Shown here one piece after another: positions 16,941 to 25,523 of a stretch of DNA of 54,719 nucleotides. A program made the position numbers and the translations under genes. The stretch lies in contig JAPPNY010000094.1 of NCBI GenBank assembly GCA_028818385.1, positions 1 through 54,719 of the forward strand, read 5' to 3'. The notes under the pieces were generated by a model, which did not search any database, was not told where the DNA came from, and worked only from the letters and a program-made list of their open reading frames with translations. How positions within the stretch are numbered: the first letter of the stretch is position 1; every line of letters starts with the position of its first letter. The stretch comes from Spirochaetaceae bacterium (GTDB lineage Bacteria; Spirochaetota; Spirochaetia; SZUA-6; Bin103).

Positions 16941-17444
16941 TTAGGACCTGCTCCAGTCGCAGGCGGTGAGCGATACCAGCAGGGAGCCATCCAGGTACTC
17001 GGTCCGGTAGGTGCAGTTACCCGTGATCCCCTCGTACTTTCCGGTGCCTCCGCGCAGCTCCCACCAGCCGTCGCCCCCGCCGCCAGCCGCCAGGCTGCCC
17101 TGCTCCCTGAAGGCATAGGCGTAGAGAACGTCGCCGGAGGGGTCGGTATCGACACACGGCGCCTCGAGGCGCAGTCCGTCCCCGGTGACGGTCGAGAACG
17201 CCAGGCACTGCGTGACGCTGCTCGCGCCGACCACGAAGGGGCCTCCGGAGCTCTGAATGATCGTCTTCGTTCCCGTTGCCGCGCCACCCGTATAGGTCAC
17301 CCCGCCGTGTTCGATCGAGATGTACCCGTGCCGGTAGCTCCGGCTCTCCTGAAAGGATCCGCTCTCGTGGGCCGACGCCGCCTGAACCACCAGGACCACC
17401 AGCGCCGCGGCCACAACGGCGGCTGCGGACCTACCTGCGCACAT
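16941..17444 (-). CDS. Secreted 167-aa barrel-like protein, tandem copy 1
   Basis: An exported protein with a signal peptide cleaved after ASA (about residue 25). The mature part has four cysteines (in QCLAF, APCVDTD, NCTY, ACDW) and a GGTGKYEGITG motif near the C-terminus. That motif recalls allene-oxide-cyclase-like or lipocalin-like small barrels; this fold assignment is tentative. The start at 17444 is set by a good AGGAG ribosome-binding site and the signal peptide. The neighbouring gene encodes a homologue of exactly the same length with all four cysteines conserved. Function unknown. Confidence 0.75.
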   Translation of the reverse strand: MCAGRSAAAVVAAALVVLVVQAASAHESGSFQESRSYRHGYISIEHGGVTYTGGAATGTKTIIQSSGGPFVVGASSVTQCLAFSTVTGDGLRLEAPCVDTDPSGDVLYAYAFREQGSLAAGGGGDGWWELRGGTGKYEGITGNCTYRTEYLDGSLLVSLTACDWSRS

Positions 17445-17473
17445 GCTTGTCTCCTGTCGTAGCGGGGGCCCGC

Positions 17474-17977
17474 CTACGCCTTGCTCCACGTGCAGTCGGC
17501 GTGCACCACCGCGACCCCGCCTTCCAGGTACTCGGTGCCGTAGGAGCACATTCCGGTGATGCCTGCGTACTTTCCGGTGCCGCCCAGCAACTCCCAGACG
17601 CCCTGGCCTCCGCCGCCGGTTCCCACCGTGCCTTCGTTCCTCACGGCACGCGTGTGCATGACGTCGCCGGCCGCGTCGGTGTCGACGCACGGCGCCTGCA
17701 GGGAGATACCCTCATCCGAGCTGCTGGAGAACACCAGGCACTCCGTGTAGCTGTTCGCTCCTGCGACGAACGGCCCGCCGCTGCTCTCGGTGATCGTCCT
17801 GGTTCCCGTCAGCATGCCGCCGGTAAACGTCTGTTGACCGTGATCGATGGTGATGTAGTCGTGATGGAAACTCCGGAGTGCGCGGTAGGTTCCGCTCTCC
17901 TCGGCATATGCGGCCTGCACCGCCATCATCGTCACGGTCGCGGCCAGCACGGCGACCGCAGTCTTTCCGAAGCGCAC
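17474..17977 (-). CDS. Secreted 167-aa barrel-like protein, tandem copy 2
   Basis: Paralogue of the preceding product: 167 residues, aligning without gaps and with more than half of positions identical by eye. It has a signal peptide ending AYA (about residue 25), the four conserved cysteines and GGTGKYAGITG. A GAGGAG ribosome-binding site precedes the ATG. It is the promoter-proximal gene of the pair; 29 bases separate the two. Its upstream region carries a 10-base direct repeat inside an inverted repeat (18057-18088). Function unknown; the GTGKY motif and paired cysteines suggest a stable extracytoplasmic ligand binder. Confidence 0.75.
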   Translation of the reverse strand: MRFGKTAVAVLAATVTMMAVQAAYAEESGTYRALRSFHHDYITIDHGQQTFTGGMLTGTRTITESSGGPFVAGANSYTECLVFSSSSDEGISLQAPCVDTDAAGDVMHTRAVRNEGTVGTGGGGQGVWELLGGTGKYAGITGMCSYGTEYLEGGVAVVHADCTWSKA

Positions 17978-18056
17978 TGCTTTCTCCTCATTGTGGTCGG
18001 GCGATGGCCCGATCCCTGGATGGCCGGATCATCGCCCATCCCCCGATCGCGCGCAA

Positions 18057-18088
18057 CCGAACGACCGTTCTGGCAAACGACCGTTCGG
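18057..18088. promoter_or_regulatory. Direct and inverted repeats upstream of the secreted-protein pair
   Basis: ACGACCGTTC occurs at 18061-18070 and 18077-18086 (16-base period), and the pair is bracketed by CCGAACG (18057-18063) and CGTTCGG (18082-18088). It lies about 80 bases upstream of the start at 17977 and 31 bases after the end of the ABC exporter remnant, so it may be an operator for the secreted-protein genes. Confidence 0.35.
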
Positions 18089-18118
18089 GAATCAGGACTG
18101 CGAGGTCACGGGCGGCTG

Positions 18119-19892
18119 TCAGTTCCGCTTGTACCAATCGGCCTGCGCCGTGAACATCTCGTGGTACAGGCCGCGTCGTTCGAGCAGGTGCCGGTGCGTG
18201 CCGTCCTCGACGATGCGGCCGTCCCGCATCACCAGGATCCGGTCGGCCAGCCGTGCCGACCCCAGGCGGTGCGTGACCAGGATCGCGGTGCGGCCGGCGG
18301 CGATCTCCATGAACCGCTCGTACACCGCCTGCTCCTCCAGCGGGTCGATCGATGCCGTCGGCTCGTCGAGCAGGATCAGGTCGTGCTTCCGGAACAGGCC
18401 GCGGGCGATCGCCACCCGCTGCCACTGCCCGAGCGACAGGTCGCGCGTCCCGAACTCGCGCGACAGCATGAGGTCGAGCCCGTCCTCTCCCTGCCACAGT
18501 TCCGCGGGCACCCCGCCCCGTTCGAGCGCCCGGACTACCGCCTCTTCGTCCTGTGCGCGGGTCACGTCGGCCAGGGCCACGTTGTCCCGCAGCGTCATCT
18601 GATAGCGCTGGAAGTTCTGGAACACGGCGGAGGTGCGCTCGCGGATCTCCTGTCTGGTCGCGTCTCGCGTATTGACGGCCCCGCGCATCACGTCGCCGCT
18701 GCTCGGGACGTAGAGCCCCAGGAGCAGCTTGGCCAGCGTGGTCTTGCCGGCGCCGTTGGCGCCGACCAGCGCCACGGTGGTGCCCGGCGCGAGGTCAAGG
18801 TTCACGTCGTCGACAGCAGCCGTGTCCGTTCCCGGATAGGTGAATGACACCGTGCGCGCCGTCACGGTCCCGCCCGTCTCGCCGGCACGATCACCCATCG
18901 GCCTGCCTTCGTCACGCTCCAGGAATTCGAACAGATGGGAAGCGGTCGCGCTGGCGCGGTAGGACTGACCGAGCATGTCCATCACGGCGCGCGTCATCAT
19001 CATGAGCCGGCTCACCGCGTAGATGACCACGGCAAAGCCGCCGACACCGATGCTCCCGTTCGCCAGCAGGAACGCCGCCAGCACGAAGGAGCCTGCATAG
19101 CCAAGCAACACCAGGACGCTCAGTGCAAGATCGATGCCGCCGATCCGGAGGTCTTCACGCCATCGCTCCACGTTGAAGCGGCTCAGCGACCTTCGGTACC
19201 GCTGCGCAAGACGAGAACCAGCGCCCAGGATACGCGTCTCCTTGAAGTACTCTCGATCCGTCAGGCAGCGCTCCAGATACTGAACCTCCCGGAGCATCGG
19301 CACCGTCTTTTCGCTCAAGCTGATAGTAGCGGCTTCCTCGAACCAGATGACTCGCAAGGCGAGGCAAGAAGGTGACGGGAACGACCAGAGCCAGCAGGGG
19401 AGAGAGCGAAAAGAGATAGATCGCTGCGGCCGCAAAGAACGTCACCTGGAAGACCGGAAACAGAAATGCCATGAGCGTGCTGAGCGCGCCCACAATACCG
19501 GCCTGGGCCAACTCCACGCGCTCGTTCGCATCGAGGGTCTCGAAATCGATGACTTCCAGCCGCTCAACCTTCTGATTCATCGCCCCGGTCAACACCGCGG
19601 TGGTCTTCCCCCACACGTACGCCGCAATGGGATCGGACACCATTTCGAGCACCTCTCGGAGCACGATCACGGATCCGGCGACGAGAATTGCTCCGGCGAG
19701 CTGACTCAACCGCTCGTGGTCGGTGAGTTGCGACAGAACCCCTTCCAGCAGATGGAACACCAATACATTCGCTCCCATGAGCGCCAAGCCGACGACCACG
19801 AAGGCAAATAACGGGAACGGTGACCTGCGCCCTACGAGGGCCATCACCCTGCCGAGGACCCGGAAGTACGAGAGCCGGTTATCCGGTCTCAT
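18119..19892 (-). pseudogene. ABC exporter half-transporter, module 2 downstream subunit, frameshifted
   Basis: Homologue of the 6296-8071 gene. Reading from the ATG at 19892 the frame is lost at an extra A in a run of four (TTTT at 19308-19311 on +). Before it the protein matches as far as GSRYYQLER; after it the match resumes as TVPMLREVQYLERCL in another frame and continues intact through Walker A (GANGAGKTT), LSLGQWQ and LLDEPTASID to 18119. Removing one base would restore a 590-residue protein, close to the 591 of its paralogue. Either a recent pseudogene or an assembly indel. The ATPase half alone remains open from about 19435. Confidence 0.75.
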
Positions 19893-21728
19893 ACCACAGT
19901 GCCTCTGCGCCGTGAACATCCGCGCGTACACACCGCCCTGCCGCATCAACTCCTCATGTGTGCCGGACTCGGCTATCGCACCCCGGTCGACCACCAGGAC
20001 CCGGTCGGCGATCTTCGTCGAGCCCAGGCGATGGCTGATGAACAGCGTCGTCAGTCCAGTCGCGGCGCGCGAGTACGACCGGTACAGCTCACTCTCGGCC
20101 AGTGGGTCCAGGGCCGCCGTGGGCTCGTCCAGGATGCGCACCGGTGCGGCAGCGGCGAGTGAACGCGCCATCGCGAGCCGTTGCCACTCACCGCCCGACA
20201 CGTCCACGCCTCCCCGCATCACCTTGCCCAGCGGCGTGTCGTACCCCCGCGGCAGCCGCCCGACGAAATCATCGCCCAGGCCGGCACCCCGGAGGCTCTC
20301 CCGCACCGCGTCATCGTCAAGGCGGCCGGCAGCGGCGACTTCGAGGTTGTCGCGGACCGTGAGCGAGTAGCGTGCGAAGTCCTGGAACACCACACCGTAC
20401 AGCCCGTTCACGGCGTCCTGCTGCCACTCGCCGATAGGGGTGCCGTTGATCCGGATCTGCCCGCCGTCGGGAGGGTAGAGCCCGAGCATCAGCTTGGCGA
20501 TGGTCGACTTGCCGGACCCGTTGGCGCCGACCAGCGCGTAGTGACGGCCGGCCTCCAATATGAAGCTGAGCTCTCTCATGACCGGCTGCTCGGTGCCGGG
20601 ATAGGTGAAGCTGACCCCGGCGAACTCGATCGACCGAAACAGCTCCTCCGGAGCGCGCCGCGTGAGCGGGCGCGGGCTCTCGGCCGTCGCCGAGAACTCC
20701 GTCAGATCGGCGAAGAACTCCCGGTGTTGAGAGAGCCTCGAGGTGATCTGAACCAGCCCCTGCGACACGAGACGTTCCCCTTGCAGGAGCGCCATGATCG
20801 ACGCGACGTAGAAGGCGACGTCGATCGTGCCGGCCTGCAGGGGCCGAAGCAGCACCAGCATGGCAACCACGACCAGCGCGATCGCCGGAACGGCCGCAGC
20901 CTTGAAGCGGATCCAGTTGCGGATGTTTACCAGGACGAACGACCTGACCACGCCGACATACACGGAACGCCAGCGTGCGTTCAAGTAGCCTGCATAGCCG
21001 AACAATCCCCGTTCGGAGGCAGCCTCCCTCGCCTGCAGGACATCGTCCGAAAGGTACTCGGCGCGGCGCCGGCGGCTTGCCGCTCGGCGTTCGAACTCGT
21101 AGAGGCGGCGCCCACCCCCGATTCCGAGCAGCACGTACAGAACCATGAGCGCGACCGCGACGGGGAGGATCCACCATCGCAGCCGCGCCAGTACGGCGGC
21201 GATGCCGATCACCCGCACGGCGATTGCGGCCAGACCGATGCCGTCGTCGAACGCCTGTTTCACCGGCCCACGCTCGGGCGCCGGCCGGGATTCCATCTGC
21301 GGACCCGCGGCGACACGCCGCAGCAGGTCCCGCGTCTCCTGGCGTTCGATGTAGTGATACTCCATGCGCGCCCGCTTCTCGGTCAGGTCCGCTCGGAAGC
21401 CGCGCCGCAGGCCGGCTTCGATCCGGGAATCCGCCAGGGAACGGACGGCGGTTTCGAGGATTTCCACCGCGAACAGCGCGGCCAGCGCGATCACCGGCAC
21501 GATGGTGGCCGCCATGGGGAGTTGACCTCCCGCGACATCGAGCGCCGTGGCGATGAAGCGCTCGGTCGCCAACACCAGCAGGGGGCCGGTCGCCGCGCCG
21601 GCCGACAGCGTCACCGCGGCACGGGTCACCGCGGCCAGCGGTGCGTCCTGGAACACGATCCAGGTTCCGCTCAGGAGCCCATAGCGGCGCCCGCTGAAGC
21701 GGCGGCGACCTCGCTCCTCGTGTGGCAT
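19155..21728 (-). CDS. ABC exporter half-transporter, module 2 upstream subunit, reading through into its partner
   Basis: The first ~610 residues are a complete half-transporter homologous to the 8058-9908 product, with Walker A GANGSGKST, VSGGEWQR and RILDEPTAALD. Relative to module 1, an extra CA dinucleotide (CACA at 19895-19898 on +) removes the stop. The open frame therefore runs through the partner's overlapping ATG at 19892 and on for ~245 residues of its membrane domain before ending at 19155, after the second indel. Without the dinucleotide it would end in HWYETG, as module 1 ends in YWYETG. ATG at 21728 is used; a GTG lies at 21731. A genuine fusion is possible but two independent indels favour decay or sequence error. 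Confidence 0.7.
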   Translation of the reverse strand: MPHEERGRRRFSGRRYGLLSGTWIVFQDAPLAAVTRAAVTLSAGAATGPLLVLATERFIATALDVAGGQLPMAATIVPVIALAALFAVEILETAVRSLADSRIEAGLRRGFRADLTEKRARMEYHYIERQETRDLLRRVAAGPQMESRPAPERGPVKQAFDDGIGLAAIAVRVIGIAAVLARLRWWILPVAVALMVLYVLLGIGGGRRLYEFERRAASRRRRAEYLSDDVLQAREAASERGLFGYAGYLNARWRSVYVGVVRSFVLVNIRNWIRFKAAAVPAIALVVVAMLVLLRPLQAGTIDVAFYVASIMALLQGERLVSQGLVQITSRLSQHREFFADLTEFSATAESPRPLTRRAPEELFRSIEFAGVSFTYPGTEQPVMRELSFILEAGRHYALVGANGSGKSTIAKLMLGLYPPDGGQIRINGTPIGEWQQDAVNGLYGVVFQDFARYSLTVRDNLEVAAAGRLDDDAVRESLRGAGLGDDFVGRLPRGYDTPLGKVMRGGVDVSGGEWQRLAMARSLAAAAPVRILDEPTAALDPLAESELYRSYSRAATGLTTLFISHRLGSTKIADRVLVVDRGAIAESGTHEELMRQGGVYARMFTAQRHCGMRPDNRLSYFRVLGRVMALVGRRSPFPLFAFVVVGLALMGANVLVFHLLEGVLSQLTDHERLSQLAGAILVAGSVIVLREVLEMVSDPIAAYVWGKTTAVLTGAMNQKVERLEVIDFETLDANERVELAQAGIVGALSTLMAFLFPVFQVTFFAAAAIYLFSLSPLLALVVPVTFLPRLASHLVRGSRYYQLERKDGADAPGGSVSGALPDGSRVLQGDAYPGRWFSSCAAVPKVAEPLQRGAMA

Positions 21729-21794
21729 CACATTCCAGCCGCGGGATACGTGGAAGATCTGGATCCGTTCACGAAACAGCGCCCGGGACCGAGC

Positions 21795-23015
21795 CTACAG
21801 GACCAGGAAGCCGATGTTGCCGACGCCGACCGATTCCTCTTCGTCGCCGGCCGTGCTGTCGATCAGCGCCCCGTCGTTACGGTCCATGAGCGCCTGCAGC
21901 GCGCCCATTTGCGGCGGCGTGCAGCGAATGGTCCCGTAGTTGCGCACCTGGGCAAGCCGCTCCGTAAGCAAGGCAGGATCCACTGTGTCGTGAATCGTCA
22001 CCAGTCCTTCGACGATCAGGGTTGCCACCCCTTTCAGGTACGCGAAACGCTCCGTGGTCAGTGCGGTGCTGCCCTCCTCCAGCCACAGCGTTCCCTCGTA
22101 GAACAGCACCTGATCCCGTTCGAGGTCACACTTGGGAGCCAGCACGTCGCGCAGCCGAGCGGGCGCCAGGATCGTTCCCGCGCAGCGCAGCTCCTTCAGA
22201 TTCCGGTCTACTTCGTCCTCGGTGACCGCGGAATCTATGGTAATTCTCGCGCTACCGTACAGCTTCTCGGTCGCGTTGAACCGAAGGAACGTACCGTCGA
22301 TACTCAGCGCTCGCTCAACAACCTTGAACCCGGCCGGCAACGGCGTGAATCTTCCCGAACCCTCCGGCATCAGGGAGCGCAGGATCGGGGCACTCTCCTC
22401 ATGACACAGTACCGCACCATCCACGTTGAGCCACCGGATTTTCCGCGCCAACAGATCCGCCGACAACGGCTCCGGCACCGTCAGCCGACCCGCCACGTTG
22501 AGCGCGGTTCCATCCTCCAACGTGGCGAGGGCACCGTAATCGAGTCTCAGCGCCCCCAGGATCGACACGAGCCGGGCACCGGCCGGGTAGCTTGTGACCG
22601 GTCCCATTTGCTGCGCGGTCTTCGAGCGCAGGGCTGCCACAACGTTGTCCGGGCAGATGACCGGGCCCATGATGAACAACCGCTCAATGCACTGCTCGAT
22701 GTCCTCGGCCGAAACATCGGACTCCACGGCTACAGGAGCCAGAATGATCATCTCGACCGACTCGGACCGGTTGCGCAGCGCCTCGGCATTGAAACGCACC
22801 GGCGCCACCTCCAGCGTGTAGTGAGCCGGCGCCTCGATGGTACAGCCGAGATTGCCGACGGACAGCATGTCCACCAGAGCCCCATTGTCCGGGCCGTGCA
22901 CCAGCATCCCGAGATTCCCGATCCGCCTGACTCTGCGAAGCGCCGCCTCATCCGCCGCGCGGATGTCCAGCACGCCGACGTTTCCGTAGGTGATTCCCTG
23001 ATTCTCGTTGCTCAT
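21795..23015 (-). CDS. Five-repeat protein encoded directly after an ECF sigma factor
   Basis: A 406-residue protein I do not recognise. Five related units recur about every 81 residues, with cores at G36 (GMLVHGPDNGALVDM), G117 (GPVICPDNVVAALRSK), G200 (GAVLCHEESAPILRSLM), G280 (GTILAPARLRDVLAPK) and G361 (GTIRCTPPQMGALQALM). Each is preceded by a beta strand and a helix of the form L..h..h. GNVG, GNLG, GNLG and GNIG motifs mark both ends. The regular glycine/hydrophobic pattern suggests stacked beta-helix-like units; no membrane segment or signal is seen. An AGGAGG site and a 14-base gap link it to the sigma gene. A sigma-regulating or scaffold role is inference from position. Confidence 0.8.
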   Translation of the reverse strand: MSNENQGITYGNVGVLDIRAADEAALRRVRRIGNLGMLVHGPDNGALVDMLSVGNLGCTIEAPAHYTLEVAPVRFNAEALRNRSESVEMIILAPVAVESDVSAEDIEQCIERLFIMGPVICPDNVVAALRSKTAQQMGPVTSYPAGARLVSILGALRLDYGALATLEDGTALNVAGRLTVPEPLSADLLARKIRWLNVDGAVLCHEESAPILRSLMPEGSGRFTPLPAGFKVVERALSIDGTFLRFNATEKLYGSARITIDSAVTEDEVDRNLKELRCAGTILAPARLRDVLAPKCDLERDQVLFYEGTLWLEEGSTALTTERFAYLKGVATLIVEGLVTIHDTVDPALLTERLAQVRNYGTIRCTPPQMGALQALMDRNDGALIDSTAGDEEESVGVGNIGFLVL

Positions 23016-23029
23016 GCTTTCCTCCTGAA

Positions 23030-23506
23030 CTACAGATACCGCTCAACCTGCCCGCGCAGACGCCTGCGGGCGGCGTGCAATCGCGAGCGCACGGTGCCAT
23101 GGGGAATGCCCAGTTCCCGCGCGATCTCCGCCGCGTTCATCCCCCTGACGTACCGCCGATACCACAGTCCACGCAGCGATTCGGGCAGGATCCCCAGAAG
23201 CTCCTGCACCTGCAGGGACAAGGACGGATCGACGGCGTTGTCCGCCGGACCGTAATCGAGCGCGGCGAGCAGGGCGTGTTCCCGTACATTCCGCCGGTAC
23301 TGGTCGATGAAGATGTTCTTCAACACCCGCCGCAGCCACGCCCTTCGCTGCGGGAGGGACAGCACCCCGAGCAGCGGGAGGTGGCTCCAGGCACGGATGA
23401 AGGTCTCCTGCACCAGATCGTCGGCCCAGTCCCGGTTGCGCACCAACGACATGGCGTACCGATGCAAGGGGTCCTCAAACTCTTCGAACAGTTCCGCGAA
23501 CCGCAC
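23030..23506 (-). CDS. ECF-type RNA polymerase sigma factor
   Basis: A 158-residue sigma-70 family factor with region 2 (about residues 10-75, including DLVQETFIRAWSH) and region 4 (about 105-155, with IARELGIPHGTVRSRLHAARRRL as helix-turn-helix). The frame opens with GTG at 23506 preceded by GGAG. No zinc-binding or membrane anti-sigma gene follows; the only partner is the five-repeat cytosolic protein, so this is not a standard sigma/anti-sigma pair. No clear autogenous ECF promoter was found upstream. Confidence 0.9.
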   Translation of the reverse strand: MRFAELFEEFEDPLHRYAMSLVRNRDWADDLVQETFIRAWSHLPLLGVLSLPQRRAWLRRVLKNIFIDQYRRNVREHALLAALDYGPADNAVDPSLSLQVQELLGILPESLRGLWYRRYVRGMNAAEIARELGIPHGTVRSRLHAARRRLRGQVERYL

Positions 23507-23639
23507 CGCTCCATCTCACTGCCATACGATCGCCTTCGCTTCCCCGCTTCGGCATGAATAACGAACGAGCCTCCAGTAGTGTTCGGGCGCGGCACCGGAT
23601 TCGTCGACCGATGCAGGAGAGGAGGACTATGCTGCCCGC

Positions 23640-23879
23640 ATGACGATGGTGAGCGTGCACGAGGCGGTGCCCCAGCTCGCGCGGCTGGTCGACCGGGCGC
23701 ACGCCGGGGAGGAGATCGTGATCGCCAAGGCGGGCGTTCGCTGCGTCCGGCTGGTACCAATGGAGACGCCTCCGCCGCGCGAGCTTGGACAACATCGCAA
23801 TCGCGACGGTGTGGTGCCCGACTCGTTCGTGCAGCCGCTCGACGACGCCGAGCTCGCGGCCTGGGACGGGGGCGGATGA
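23640..23879 (+). CDS. Type II antitoxin, Phd/YefM-like (VapB partner)
   Basis: A 79-residue protein starting MTMVSVHEAVPQLARLVDRA. It contains the GEEIVIAKAG beta-strand region and a C-terminal acidic tail (PDSFVQPLDDAELAAW) that would wrap the toxin. It fits Phd-type antitoxins paired with PIN toxins: DNA-binding N-terminus, toxin-binding C-terminus, autorepression as a complex. Its TGA overlaps the toxin ATG (ATGA at 23876-23879). Confidence 0.85.
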   Translation: MTMVSVHEAVPQLARLVDRAHAGEEIVIAKAGVRCVRLVPMETPPPRELGQHRNRDGVVPDSFVQPLDDAELAAWDGGG

Positions 23880-24262
23880 GGCTGTTGCTCGATACCTGCA
23901 CGCTGCTGTGGGCCTGGGCGGAGCCCGAGAAGCTCAGCAGCCAGGTGCGCGGACTGCTCGAGGATCCGCACCACAAGGTGTGGGTCAGCGCCGCGAGCGC
24001 CTGGGAGATCGCCACGCAGCACCGGCTGGGGAACTACCCGGCGGGCCGCCACGTCATCGAGGAGTGGGACGACCGGCTGGCACAGGACGGCTTTCGCCAA
24101 CTGACGATCGCCGGCGCACATGCGCTGCGTGCCGGCTCCCTCCCCCACGCCCACCGCGACCCCTTCGACCGGATGATCGCCGCTCAGGCCATCGTCCAGA
24201 AGATCAGGGTCGCGACGCCCGATCCGGCGATCGGGGCGCTCGGCGCCGACACGATCTGGTGA
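23876..24262 (+). CDS. PIN-domain ribonuclease toxin, VapC type
   Basis: A 128-residue PIN-domain RNase expected to cleave tRNA or rRNA when free of antitoxin. Acidic metal-binding residues are visible: D6 in LLLDTCTLLW, the glutamate of SAASAWEIAT, and aspartates in HRDPFDRMIAAQA and the C-terminal ATPDPAIGAL. Length and motif spacing are normal for the family, so the toxin looks intact. Translationally coupled to the antitoxin by a 4-base overlap. Confidence 0.88.
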   Translation: MRLLLDTCTLLWAWAEPEKLSSQVRGLLEDPHHKVWVSAASAWEIATQHRLGNYPAGRHVIEEWDDRLAQDGFRQLTIAGAHALRAGSLPHAHRDPFDRMIAAQAIVQKIRVATPDPAIGALGADTIW

Positions 24263-24327
24263 CCGCCGTAGGGGCGGGCAATGCCGAGCTGTTGACAGCG
24301 CGCGCGGTGACGGAACAGCGTGCTCCC

Positions 24328-24720
24328 ATGGACGCGGGAAAGCTGGCTGACGAGCTGCAGGAGTGCGTCCGGCTTCTGGAGTCGGACCGGCTGCCGGCCG
24401 AGCGCCTGCGCGCCTGCGCGGACGCAGCCCGCGCGCTGGGCGGCAACGGCCAGCGACAGGATGTCCTCTACCTGTGGACGCTGTTCTCGTCGGTCACCTC
24501 CAAGGTCAACGGCATGGCCCTGGTGGAGGACGGCGAGGTCAGGGCGTGTCCCGAGGATCCCGAGGACTGGCCGTACCAGAGCGTGCTGGAGGCGATGAAC
24601 GACGGCTGGCGGATCATCAGCTTCCCGAACATGGCGCTGATGATGGATGAGTCGAGGACCTACGGCCTGGGCAACGAGTTCATCCTGGAAAAGCTGCGCG
24701 GCACACCGGCCGGGGAGTAG
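24328..24720 (+). CDS. Conserved ~130-aa protein B preceding a PhyH oxygenase
   Basis: A 130-residue relative of the 11689-12081 product. Both have a helical N-terminus ending in a RQD(L/V)LYL segment and the signature block DPEDWPYQ, DGWRI, FPNMALM and RTYGLGNEFILEK (residues 77-122). ATG at 24328 is preferred; an in-frame GTG lies at 24307 and a TTGACA -35-like hexamer at 24292-24297, though no good -10 follows. The stop is four bases before the ATG of the PhyH gene. No known domain is recognised. The repeated pairing suggests a dedicated partner of a PhyH subgroup. Confidence 0.75.
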   Translation: MDAGKLADELQECVRLLESDRLPAERLRACADAARALGGNGQRQDVLYLWTLFSSVTSKVNGMALVEDGEVRACPEDPEDWPYQSVLEAMNDGWRIISFPNMALMMDESRTYGLGNEFILEKLRGTPAGE

Positions 24721-24724
24721 ACCG

Positions 24725-25507
24725 ATGGCGCTCGACGGCGAACAACTCGATCGATTCCATGCCGACGGCTACCTGCCGCTTGGCGCGGTAATGAGCGCCG
24801 CGGAGCTGGAGACGCTCAGCCGCCGCACGGACGACCTGACCGGCGGGCGAGTCCCTCCCGGCCGGGTCGGCTTCCAACTGGACAAGAAGTGGCACCACGC
24901 CGGTTACGACTCCACCGGCTACGACTACGCCGGCCCGTCCGACGGCTACCGCAAGATCGGCGGCCTGGAGTGGGATCCGATCTTCTATCCGGTGATCACC
25001 GGGCCGGCGATGCTCGATGTGATCCACCAGCTCGTCCCGCAGCCGCTTGCCATCCACCGGGCGATGATCCTGATGAAGCCCGCGCATGGCGGCACCGCTC
25101 TCGGCTGGCACCAGGACACGGGCACCGGCTTTCCGGTTCCCGGCACCCCCTATTTCACGATCTGGACCGCGCTCGACGACGCCGGTGCCGACAACGGCGC
25201 CATGTACATCCTGCCGGGCAGCCAGCACTTCGATGCCGACGGCCTGCCGTGGCAGGAAGTCACGGCCCGCGCCCGTTCCCGTGCGACCGCACAGGAGAAC
25301 GACGGGGAGAAGGTGGTCCTGACCGCCGCGGCCGGCGAGTCCTACCTGCTGAACCCGCGCGTGCTGCACGGCTCCGACCCCAATCCGACCGATCGGCGGC
25401 GGCGGGCCATGAACGTGATCTACATGCCGGCCGGAGCCGCGATCACCGAGGACCCGGACGGCAGGAAGCAACAGGAGCGGCGCCGCATCGAGCCGGCGGT
25501 GGCCTGA
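24725..25507 (+). CDS. Phytanoyl-CoA dioxygenase (PhyH) family protein, paired with small protein B
   Basis: A 260-residue Fe(II)/2-oxoglutarate oxygenase. Iron ligands H129 and D131 (GWHQDTG) and H214 (RVLHGSDPN) are present, with arginines at 226-228 for 2-oxoglutarate. ATG at 24725 follows the small-protein stop by four bases. The sulfatase gene begins 16 bases after its stop, and a hydroxyacid dehydrogenase follows, so the enzyme probably acts in the same pathway on a sulfated or sugar-derived substrate (inference). Confidence 0.87.
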   Translation: MALDGEQLDRFHADGYLPLGAVMSAAELETLSRRTDDLTGGRVPPGRVGFQLDKKWHHAGYDSTGYDYAGPSDGYRKIGGLEWDPIFYPVITGPAMLDVIHQLVPQPLAIHRAMILMKPAHGGTALGWHQDTGTGFPVPGTPYFTIWTALDDAGADNGAMYILPGSQHFDADGLPWQEVTARARSRATAQENDGEKVVLTAAAGESYLLNPRVLHGSDPNPTDRRRRAMNVIYMPAGAAITEDPDGRKQQERRRIEPAVA

Positions 25508-25523
25508 GGCCGGCCCGTCTGCG

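Larger units (their letters stand above)
18119..21728 (-). repeat. 3.6-kb paralogous ABC exporter module, copy 2
   Basis: Same gene order and orientation as 6296-9908. It carries two indels (19308-19311 and 19895-19898) that are absent from copy 1, so copy 1 is the better guide to the intact products. Confidence 0.8.

Noticed and set aside
20181..23255. Very long plus-strand frame (over 1000 codons) antisense to the ABC exporter and the five-repeat protein
   Set aside because: His/Arg/Gln-rich translation with no domain, spanning several well-supported minus-strand genes; a typical shadow frame of high-GC DNA.
23507..23639. Possible ECF autoregulated promoter (GGAAG and CGTAT) upstream of the sigma gene
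   Set aside because: The elements are only about 10 bases apart, far from the usual 16-17.
24292..24320. Promoter with consensus TTGACA before the small protein B gene
   Set aside because: No acceptable -10 hexamer at the right distance; mentioned only in the gene entry.
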